Positions 1-5,567 of a DNA stretch of 12,976 nucleotides are shown piece by piece. The notes under the pieces are model-generated. The model searched no databases. It saw only the letters and a program-made list of their open reading frames with translations, and was not told the DNA's origin. Position numbers and translations under genes: made by a program. How positions within the stretch are numbered: position 1 is the first letter of the stretch; the number at the start of each line of letters is the position of its first letter. The DNA lies in contig JAFZFL010000219.1 of the NCBI GenBank assembly GCA_017555925.1, positions 1 through 12,976 on the forward strand, in the 5' to 3' direction. This DNA comes from Bacteroidales bacterium. GTDB taxonomy: Bacteria; Bacteroidota; Bacteroidia; Bacteroidales; UBA932.

Positions 1-79
1 CTGTCTCGGCATCGACTCCGCCTTCCAACTCCTGGACGGCCTTCACCATCTCACTTTCTGTGTGTACCTTTCGTTTCAT
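1..79 (-). CDS. IS3-family transposase OrfA, N-terminal 26 residues
   Basis: This is the first part of a small protein that begins MKRKVHTESEMVKAVQ and runs off the window edge. The pattern of a basic N-terminus, then T-E-S-x-M/I-V-K-A, then a hydrophobic/acidic stretch ending in E-G-G is typical of the helix-turn-helix OrfA of IS3-family elements. OrfA normally binds the IS ends and is joined to the DDE-transposase OrfB by programmed frameshifting; OrfB is not in view. The ATG lies 61 bases from the IS terminus, a normal distance. No Shine-Dalgarno sequence is visible. The family call rests on these 26 residues plus the IS end, so the subgroup (IS150-like or IS407-like) is left open. Confidence 0.75.
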   Translation of the reverse strand, partial: MKRKVHTESEMVKAVQELEGGVDAET

Positions 80-140
80 AGACACAAATCTAAGGATTTT
101 TGTCTAATTCGAAACTGTCCGACTAACAGGGAAGGCTACA
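1..140 (-). mobile_element. Left end of an IS3-family insertion sequence (partial)
   Basis: Read on the minus strand, the element starts at base 140 with TGTAGCCTTCCC, followed by TGTTAGTCGGACAG. This is the layout of IS3-family ends (terminal TG, an internal CCC, then GGAC about 20 bases in). An OrfA-like reading frame begins 61 bases inside. The bases here are richer in G+C than the flanking AT-rich gene. The boundary is placed at 140 because similarity between the interrupted propeller gene and its tandem paralogue stops exactly there. A boundary at 128 (TGTTAG) was considered and is less good. The rest of the element, the other inverted repeat and the target duplication lie outside the window. 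Confidence 0.8.
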
Positions 141-666
141 CAATAATTCTATCATTTATAGGAATAATCTCAGCAAAAGCCAGTTGACCCATAAATTTAT
201 CTGGAATTGGAGACAATCTTGTAAATTTAAACGGATATGAACGTGACATTATATCTTTTACTTTATATGTATATACCGTACTTAAAGGTAAATGAACAAT
301 ATAATAAGTACTGTCATTACCTGTTGTAAAATGCACATATGTCATACCCATAACATATTCTCCGGGGCCTCTGCCAATAGCCGCAAAACTCTTCAAGTAC
401 TCACCTGTTTTCTTTGTAAACAGATGCTGAGTATGTTCAAAATCAGATCCAGTCACCACAATAAAGTCATCATTTATACCAAGTTTATGATAATGCGTAG
501 TTTCTTTTTCTATCTTAGAAATTTCAATAACATCGGCATATTTAGCCTTGCTCAAATCTGGAGGTATAAAGGCCAAAGGATTAACATTGCCACTATTACA
601 GGATGTAAAAACTATAATAGTGGCAATAATATAAGAGAGATTGATGAATATTTTATTTGTCTTCAC
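136..666 (-). pseudogene. 6-bladed beta-propeller lipoprotein, 3' half removed by IS insertion
   Basis: This is a broken second copy of the propeller lipoprotein encoded just upstream (708-1817). It keeps 176 residues against 369 in the intact copy: a lipoprotein signal peptide with Cys23 in the context FTSC, the block PLAFIPPDLSKAK, and the GRGPGE motif at about residues 98-103. It stops right after the sequence IIPINDRII. The valine codon is formed by one host base plus the first two bases of the IS, and the next three IS bases supply an in-frame TAG. The start is GTG at 666: the leader AACTTAAAAGAAACAAAAG before it resembles the one before the ATG at 2110, which argues that GTG replaces ATG. 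Less than half of a six-bladed propeller remains, so a folded product is unlikely, although the lipidated fragment could still be made. Confidence 0.85.
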
Positions 667-707
667 CTTTTGTTTCTTTTAAGTTGTTACAAATATTTAC
701 TTAGTTA

Positions 708-1817
708 TCATATCTCCATATATCCCAATCTATAATCCCCTTCCTCATAATTACCATATAAAAGATAAAGTCTACCATCCGTCATATCATACTGCAAATC
801 AAACACATGCGCATTTATTTTATAGAGTTCCAATAAATTACCATTCCAGTCATACTCCATAATATAATATAGATTATCTTTCCAACTAAACTTTCTGCCA
901 TAATAAAGCGCATATATTCTCTCTTGAGATGATGTCATATCCGTAAAACCAGTTACATTATCTTCATGAGATTCAACGCCATAAGCACCTGGCCGCGAAG
1001 CAGACTCGATGTATAACTTGGGAACATGATACCGATTCTCTTTCAAAAGTGAAATTGAGTCATTTTCAAGCGAATAAATTCCCATATATGCGCCACAATG
1101 AGTTGCGGAAACCATTCTCTTGCAATCTGGTCTAACCGCTATCCTAAGACTAGCAAACATTCCCTCTATTATAAGTCTTTTATCTCTTATTTCATCTATT
1201 TGAGGATAAACCGCAAAAGTATCAAGTAAAACGCCATCTTTGTCATACATCCTGAATATAGTATTATTCTTTCTCTTATTGGATGGATTTACTATAATCT
1301 TATCATTCATTGGAATAATATCCCTTGAAGAAAGCTGCCCCAGCACCTTGGTGGGAGAAGAAGACAATCTTGTAAATTTAAATGGAAGAGATCTACGATT
1401 CATTATCTCATTTGTTCTATATGTATATACTGTGTTCATTGGCAAATGCACAATATAATATGTACTATCATTACCAGTAGTGAAATGCACAGAAGTCCAC
1501 CCCATAATAAATTCTCCCGGCCCCCTGCCTGCAGCAGCAAAACTTTTCAAGTATTTTCCCGTGGTTTTGGAAAATAAATGTTGGGTATAGACTAAATCAG
1601 AACCTGATGCCACAATAAAGCTATCTCTTACGGCAATGCTCATATACCCCGTGGTCTCTTTCTCTATCTTGGTTATTTCAATAACATCTGCATCTTTAGC
1701 CTTGCTCAAATCTGGAGGTATAAAGGCCAAAGGATTAACATTGCCACTATTACAGGATGTAAAAACTATAATAGTGGCAACGATATAAGAGAGAATGATG
1801 AATATTTTATTTGTCAT
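708..1817 (-). CDS. 6-bladed beta-propeller lipoprotein (TolB-like/BF3164-like)
   Basis: This is a predicted envelope lipoprotein of 369 residues. Residues 1-21 form a hydrophobic signal peptide ending FTS, followed by Cys22 for lipid attachment. The residues after the cysteine (NSGNVN) carry no acidic surface-export signal, so its leaflet and side are uncertain. The rest is rich in short beta strands with aromatic and glycine turns. The GRGPGE motif at 97-102 is a hallmark of the Bacteroidota 6-bladed propeller lipoproteins annotated as BF3164-like or TolB-like. Such propellers usually bind a ligand or protein partner; no catalytic residues can be named. It starts 11 bases after the Cys-rich gene and ends 41 bases before its truncated paralogue. 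Its first 120 bases are almost identical to that paralogue, while the rest is clearly diverged. The family call is fairly secure, the biological role unknown. Confidence 0.75.
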   Translation of the reverse strand: MTNKIFIILSYIVATIIVFTSCNSGNVNPLAFIPPDLSKAKDADVIEITKIEKETTGYMSIAVRDSFIVASGSDLVYTQHLFSKTTGKYLKSFAAAGRGPGEFIMGWTSVHFTTGNDSTYYIVHLPMNTVYTYRTNEIMNRRSLPFKFTRLSSSPTKVLGQLSSRDIIPMNDKIIVNPSNKRKNNTIFRMYDKDGVLLDTFAVYPQIDEIRDKRLIIEGMFASLRIAVRPDCKRMVSATHCGAYMGIYSLENDSISLLKENRYHVPKLYIESASRPGAYGVESHEDNVTGFTDMTSSQERIYALYYGRKFSWKDNLYYIMEYDWNGNLLELYKINAHVFDLQYDMTDGRLYLLYGNYEEGDYRLGYMEI

Positions 1818-1828
1818 ATTTTGTCTTT

Positions 1829-2110
1829 TTAGTTACCTTCCTCAACAGGAGTTGAAAAATCATAGGCGCATTCTGAACAAATTCCTCGTGTTAATATTCC
1901 TTTTCCTTTTCTAGGGTATGAAGTATCAATAGGCCCATACTCTTCACCGCACCCTCTACAATATGCAACACAAACATCATCCGTATTATTTAGGCATTTC
2001 CCAAAAATGGTAGGCTTAACCTCACATTCCTCATTCTGAGCAACAGAAAAAATTGCTGTTAATAAAATTGTCACAACAGACAAACTAATAATCAATAAAC
2101 CTTTTTTCAT
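1829..2110 (-). CDS. Small exported seven-cysteine protein with two CxxC pairs
   Basis: The family is not recognised. The 93-residue protein has a signal peptide (about residues 1-24, cleavage after SVA) and a mature part of about 69 residues holding seven cysteines at 29, 39, 47, 51, 54, 78 and 81. The last four are arranged C-R-G-C, 23 residues, C-S-E-C. This resembles a zinc ribbon or a pair of redox-active dithiols, unusual in a protein sent out of the cytoplasm. Its size and place beside a propeller lipoprotein recall the NVEALA peptides of Bacteroides, but that motif is absent. Its ATG overlaps the stop of the CSSC lipoprotein gene (ATGA), so the two are translationally coupled, which makes the lipoprotein a natural candidate for forming or reducing its disulfides. 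The gene is real by signal peptide, spacing and coupling; the function is inference. Confidence 0.7.
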   Translation of the reverse strand: MKKGLLIISLSVVTILLTAIFSVAQNEECEVKPTIFGKCLNNTDDVCVAYCRGCGEEYGPIDTSYPRKGKGILTRGICSECAYDFSTPVEEGN

Positions 2111-2604
2111 CTTTTGTTTGTTTTAAGTTGGTTATAAAATTTTTTAAAATCTTTATCAAAAGTATCGCCACAGAAGATAACTTTCTTGCCTTGTGAAATT
2201 AAAATTGTATCTTCTGAACTCATTTCATTATCTACTCTGAATTTATAATCTACCTCTTGTATTACAGGATATTCAATTTGTATAATGTTTCTAACATATT
2301 TAACAAATGGCTGAATGCTACCGTATGAATAATTAATGACAAATACCGGACTGAGCAACTTATGCTCATCTATAAACTTATACCACCATTGCAATTCAGT
2401 CATACAGGATGAGCAACTTGCATCAATACAAATAAACGCTACATAATGATTTTTCTTAACAAAATCATCCAATAGCACCTCTTCGTAATCCTTAGTAAAA
2501 ACTACTTGATTGGGCTCAATTTCTATACAAGATGAACTGCTTGAACAACCCGCAATAACGGTTACAGCTATAACAAATAGTATTTTTACAATATGCATTA
2601 ACAT
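2107..2604 (-). CDS. Thioredoxin-like lipoprotein with CSSC active-site motif
   Basis: This is a 165-residue predicted lipoprotein. The lipobox VIAGC places the lipid on Cys20, followed by a serine-rich linker. A strand (HYVAFICIDASC) leads into C64-S-S-C67, then a helix (MTELQWWYKF), which is the beta-CxxC-helix order of a thioredoxin fold. The later part (VINYSYG, then KFRVDNEM, then TILISQGKKVIF) fits the remaining strands. The cis-proline expected just before the TILIS strand is not visible, since the residues there are SSED, so activity or partner choice may differ from TlpA-type proteins. Two starts are possible, ATG 2604 or ATG 2598 (MHIVKILF); the second gives a more usual signal peptide. 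It lies 15 bases after the DUF3244-like gene and overlaps the next start by four bases. The likely role is envelope disulfide chemistry, perhaps on the coupled Cys-rich protein. Confidence 0.7.
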   Translation of the reverse strand: MLMHIVKILFVIAVTVIAGCSSSSSCIEIEPNQVVFTKDYEEVLLDDFVKKNHYVAFICIDASCSSCMTELQWWYKFIDEHKLLSPVFVINYSYGSIQPFVKYVRNIIQIEYPVIQEVDYKFRVDNEMSSEDTILISQGKKVIFCGDTFDKDFKKFYNQLKTNKR

Positions 2605-2619
2605 TTGATAATAACTTAT

Positions 2620-3018
2620 CTACAACACAAACCATCCTTGTGCATAAATTTCAGGAGAGTCTATGATTATATAATAGGCACCACTGGCAGATGGCAAATC
2701 AAGGGTTATCACGGTTGGAATGTTTGCCATTGCAACATCTGATGCAACAATCTGTCCCAAAGAGTTAAAAACGGTTATGTGAGTTTCTCCTAACCCAAAA
2801 AGTTCTACTTCAACAATACCTGAAGTCTCAAATAAATATGCATTCAAATATGGCGTTACAATTGACCTCTCATTACCATTATTGTTTCCAATAGGAGGAT
2901 TTGTTATGGTAAGGTCTATTTCACTTTTTTCATCATTTCCATCATTTGCACCTCCATTACCTGCATAAATTAACGATGCAATTAAGGACATAAATGCCGC
3001 TAAAATAACTTTTTTCAT
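2620..3018 (-). CDS. DUF3244-like secreted beta-sandwich protein
   Basis: This is a 132-residue exported protein. The signal peptide covers residues 1-19 (cleavage after IYA). A low-complexity linker rich in Gly, Asn, Asp and Glu follows (20-50), then RSIVTPYLNAYLFE and a compact beta domain to the end. The segment ETHITVFNSLGQIVASDVA, followed by a strand, LDLPSASGAYYIII and a final strand, has the form of the DUF3244 family, small single-domain proteins common in gut Bacteroidales and similar to Por-secretion/immunoglobulin-like C-terminal modules. It has no cysteines, unlike its two downstream neighbours. It is the first gene of the accessory operon, 151 bases after the regulator gene, and the likely promoter and repeat cluster lie directly before it. 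The molecular function of the family is unknown. Confidence 0.65.
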   Translation of the reverse strand: MKKVILAAFMSLIASLIYAGNGGANDGNDEKSEIDLTITNPPIGNNNGNERSIVTPYLNAYLFETSGIVEVELFGLGETHITVFNSLGQIVASDVAMANIPTVITLDLPSASGAYYIIIDSPEIYAQGWFVL

Positions 3019-3046
3019 TTTTCTCTTTATTTATAATTTAATGTGA

Positions 3047-3054
3047 TAAATATA
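3047..3054 (-). promoter_or_regulatory. Possible -7 box for the accessory operon
   Basis: The minus strand reads TATATTTA, seven of eight bases of the Bacteroidota -7 consensus TAnnTTTG, about 29 bases before the ATG at 3018. No TTTG -33 box is seen 19-21 bases upstream. Instead, one of the TGTCAAACTTTTT repeats lies about where an activator would contact polymerase. This is inference from spacing only. Confidence 0.35.
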
Positions 3055-3077
3055 GAAAAAATGAAGTCTTACATCAT

Positions 3078-3175
3078 AAAAAAAGTTTGACACAGCTGTT
3101 TTTATACAGCTGATTTACAGATATATAAAATTTTATTTTTTGAAAAAGTTTGACACTCGGCAAAAAAGTTTAACA
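3078..3175 (-). repeat. Three direct repeats TGTYAAACTTTTT before the accessory operon
   Basis: On the minus strand the copies are TGTTAAACTTTTTT (3175-3162, overlapping the stop codon of the regulator), GTGTCAAACTTTTT (3156-3143) and GTGTCAAACTTTTTTT (3093-3078). All point toward the DUF3244-like gene. The shared G/C position falls at 3168, 3148 and 3085, giving spacings of 20 and 63 bases, close to two and six helical turns. The proximal copy would sit at about -37 to -52 from a start site placed by the -7 box at 3047-3054. This is the arrangement of activator operators; the obvious candidate binder is the HTH protein encoded next to it. The binding role is inferred. Confidence 0.6.
3093..3112. 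promoter_or_regulatory. CAGCTG inverted repeat between regulator and accessory operon
   Basis: The plus strand reads CAGCTGT, six bases, ACAGCTG: a perfect 7-bp stem around a 6-base AT loop, and each hexamer is itself palindromic. It abuts the proximal TGTCAAACTTTTT repeat. It could be a dimer operator, or a weak terminator for the regulator transcript on the minus strand, because a run of T follows about seven bases later. That gap and the short stem make the terminator reading the weaker one. Confidence 0.45.
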
Positions 3176-4801
3176 AAGTAGCCCATTTATGTAGTTTTTA
3201 AGATTGGTAGCATGGTTATCTATTCCCAATTTTTCCCTTATACAACTGCTTATGTGATAGTGACGGCTTTTGTTGGTATAGAATCCTATATCCTTACCAT
3301 TCATTCCTATTGCAAAGAGACAACAATACTCCATCTCCATTTCTGTAAGATTCCTTTCTTTCAGATATGATATGAATTTTGGATGAGTAGATGTGTAAAC
3401 AAGCAACAGGGAGTGCATAAACTCTTCCCTATCCTCTATAATAGTGTCTATCTTTTGCCATAACTCCTTTTCATCTCTGATTCTGGATATGAAGAGTTGG
3501 TTCAACAAATCTATTCTCTCCATTATTATATCTGTTATTGATTTGTCAAGCGACATATTTGAGTCAAGCAGATCTTTCAAACTCAAAACCTCTTCTTCCA
3601 AAAGTGAATAAGAATGTGCCAATTTCTCCTTTTCTGCCTCTAACAATCTCTTCTCAAGTATGCTTGACTTTAATTTTTGCCGGATAATAACTATAACAAG
3701 CAGTAATATGAGAATGATAGATATGGATGCTGACAGTGTATGTTTCCTGAAGTTTTCTTTTTCTGCATTTTCCAGTTTAAGACTATACCGCTCCTCTATA
3801 AACTGCGTATCACTTTTAAGTTTTGAGACATTTACTGAATCACTTCTCAAAAAATACTGCTTGTAGTGGAACAAAGCATCAGAAATATTGCCTGAATTCT
3901 CATGCAATTCCGACAGTATAGCATGGTATCTGATATTCTGATCTGCATTATATTTGTTATATAGCCCTATAGCATCAAAACCACTATCATAATCACCTGT
4001 GAGCAAATATGCAGCAGCAACTGAAAGCCAAGGAATTTGTGAATGTTCAACGTTTCTCAAATAATCAGATAGTGTATTCTTAAGACTATCCTTTGAATAT
4101 TGCATCTCATAACTGAGAATAGCCTCAAAACATCTATTTTTATCAGCCTTTTTATCGCTTAGGGCAATTTTTTTTAGATGTTCTATTTGATTTTTGGCTT
4201 TTATAGAATCATTCTTTGCAGAATATCCATAGTATACGTTAATCAAGGAATTTATCTCAGAGCGCCTGTTTCCTCCCTTGGAAAAATAATGAGAAGCTTC
4301 CTGCATACATTTTATATATGTATCAAAGTTCCTTAAATTGTAGTATATGTTACCCTGGGCATACAGCATCCTGGCCCTGGTCAGATTGTCATTTGAGAGT
4401 TTACCCTCATCAAGACCTTTTACCAAAGCGGCCATTGCAGACTCTTCATTATGCTGGTTTCTGTAAATGACACTTTTATAATAGTACATGCGGAGTTTGT
4501 CTGTTTCACTGCCTTTGTGTGCATAATAATCAATGGCAGGCTGCAATACAGAAAAGTCTGTTGTATCAATATAATTCTTGTCCAAAGCCATTGAGAGAAG
4601 CAGGGCATACCTTGCCTTTATTTTGGCACCATGAAGCTGAGGTTTGTCTATTGATTGGAGTACAGTTAGGGCACTGTCGGGATAATGCTCAATATACGAA
4701 TCAACACTATCCAACAATTCATGGATTGCTTTATTGCTATTGCAGGAGAATAATAGAAAAGAGACTGCAAATAAAAGGGAACAAAATACTTTTTTATACA
4801 T
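3170..4801 (-). CDS. Membrane-spanning TPR regulator with C-terminal LuxR-like HTH
   Basis: This 543-residue protein has the architecture of a one-component transmembrane regulator. Residues 1-20 form a signal peptide ending in a lipobox-like LLFSC. About 25-340 is all-helical with TPR-type repeats (PDSALTVLQSI; ARMLYAQGNIYYNLRNFDTYIK; SDALFHYKQYF). A single membrane helix lies at about 355-374, then a charged coiled coil (378-412), then a C-terminal domain (485-540) beginning LTEMEMEYCCLFAIGMNGKDIG and ending near REKLGI, which follows the LuxR/GerE HTH pattern. This places the TPRs in the periplasm and the HTH in the cytoplasm. Related Bacteroidota proteins commonly sit beside operons of exported proteins. 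It starts 10 bases after the TonB-like gene, and its stop codon lies inside the first repeat of the downstream operator cluster, so it probably controls the operon that follows. The signal sensed is unknown. Confidence 0.75.
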   Translation of the reverse strand: MYKKVFCSLLFAVSFLLFSCNSNKAIHELLDSVDSYIEHYPDSALTVLQSIDKPQLHGAKIKARYALLLSMALDKNYIDTTDFSVLQPAIDYYAHKGSETDKLRMYYYKSVIYRNQHNEESAMAALVKGLDEGKLSNDNLTRARMLYAQGNIYYNLRNFDTYIKCMQEASHYFSKGGNRRSEINSLINVYYGYSAKNDSIKAKNQIEHLKKIALSDKKADKNRCFEAILSYEMQYSKDSLKNTLSDYLRNVEHSQIPWLSVAAAYLLTGDYDSGFDAIGLYNKYNADQNIRYHAILSELHENSGNISDALFHYKQYFLRSDSVNVSKLKSDTQFIEERYSLKLENAEKENFRKHTLSASISIILILLLVIVIIRQKLKSSILEKRLLEAEKEKLAHSYSLLEEEVLSLKDLLDSNMSLDKSITDIIMERIDLLNQLFISRIRDEKELWQKIDTIIEDREEFMHSLLLVYTSTHPKFISYLKERNLTEMEMEYCCLFAIGMNGKDIGFYTNKSRHYHISSCIREKLGIDNHATNLKNYINGLLC

Positions 4802-4811
4802 TGGAACTATA

Positions 4812-5567
4812 TTACTGGGCTATAAATCTGTAAGCAATCTCGCCTATCTGCTTCTCCGGTGCAGTTTGCGATGCAGAGAATCTGCTTCTTTTGGCAGCAG
4901 TAACAGCAGCCTTTATAAGGCACTCATCAGAAGATGAAGACCCTTCAATTATAGATGCTGCAATAACATAACCTTTTCTGTTTACAGTAATCTGCACGTA
5001 CACATCACCTCCACCATAACATTTGTATACAGGCACAGGCAATGACATACCCTTTCTACCATCCAGGCTGTATGACAATACAGAAGGGCCCTTATATGTC
5101 TCAGATTTTTGCGTCTTTTCTTTCTGATGAGGATTTGCAACATCATCACTTCCCTGTTCCATCATTGCCTCTCTTCGTGATGCATCAAGTTTTCTTTGCA
5201 ACTCCCTTGCCTCATCATATACCTGCGAAGGATTCTTGAAACGGTCATCCCTCAAATTTCTGCCGCTGCTCCTGTCTACAGCAACATTCCTGTATGCAGA
5301 TGCCGACACATTTCCACTTAACAGATCCTCTACAGCCTTCTGCGCCTGAATCTTTATCTCCTCCTCCTTAATACGCTGTTCTTCCTGCTCAACACCAGTA
5401 AAATCAAGTACAAAAGCTGCCTCCTCGGCTATAACATTACTTATAGTTGTTGCCAATAAAATAATGATTATAACCAAGTGAAATACAACTGTTGAATAGA
5501 AGCCTATCTTCCGTTCCTTTGTATTGAGGAACTCCCTCTCTATGTACTCTTTTACTTTCCTGAACAT
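4812..5567 (-). CDS. TonB-family energy transducer
   Basis: This is a 251-residue inner-membrane protein with a short cytoplasmic N-terminus, one membrane helix at about 22-44, a long charged linker, and a C-terminal domain (about 176-251). TonB proteins carry a histidine in the helix in an S-x-x-x-H context that couples to ExbB/ExbD; here T26-V-V-F-H30 fits. The C-terminal part follows the Bacteroidota TonB pattern: DVYVQITVNRKGYVIAASIIEGSSSSDE, then AAVTAAKRSRF and a final strand. It would carry proton-motive energy to outer-membrane receptors, or serve one dedicated receptor. The linker is rich in Glu, Lys and Arg rather than Pro. The gene overlaps the end of udk by 16 bases and has its own Shine-Dalgarno sequence. 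It is followed closely by the TPR/HTH regulator, with no receptor gene in view. Confidence 0.8.
   Translation of the reverse strand: MFRKVKEYIEREFLNTKERKIGFYSTVVFHLVIIIILLATTISNVIAEEAAFVLDFTGVEQEEQRIKEEEIKIQAQKAVEDLLSGNVSASAYRNVAVDRSSGRNLRDDRFKNPSQVYDEARELQRKLDASRREAMMEQGSDDVANPHQKEKTQKSETYKGPSVLSYSLDGRKGMSLPVPVYKCYGGGDVYVQITVNRKGYVIAASIIEGSSSSDECLIKAAVTAAKRSRFSASQTAPEKQIGEIAYRFIAQ

Noticed and set aside
121..128. IS terminus at TGTTAG (base 128) instead of TGTAG (base 140)
   Set aside because: With the boundary at 128 the host gene would already carry a stop codon unrelated to the paralogue, and the CCC-to-GGAC spacing of IS3-type ends would be lost. Base 140 explains both.
292..735. Plus-strand open frame across the truncated propeller gene
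   Set aside because: It is the complement of a sequence homologous to the neighbouring propeller gene and has no domain of its own.
1829..2110. Calling the small Cys-rich protein an NVEALA-family peptide
   Set aside because: Size, signal peptide and neighbourhood are suggestive, but the motif is absent and the cysteine pattern could not be matched from memory.
3078..3112. Intrinsic terminator for the regulator gene at the CAGCTG hairpin
   Set aside because: The stem is only 7 bp and the T run begins about seven bases after it. The hairpin sits within a repeat cluster that reads better as an operator.
3078..3175. CRISPR array or tandem repeat array
   Set aside because: There are only three short AT-rich copies with unequal spacing (20 and 63 bases) and no spacers of uniform length.
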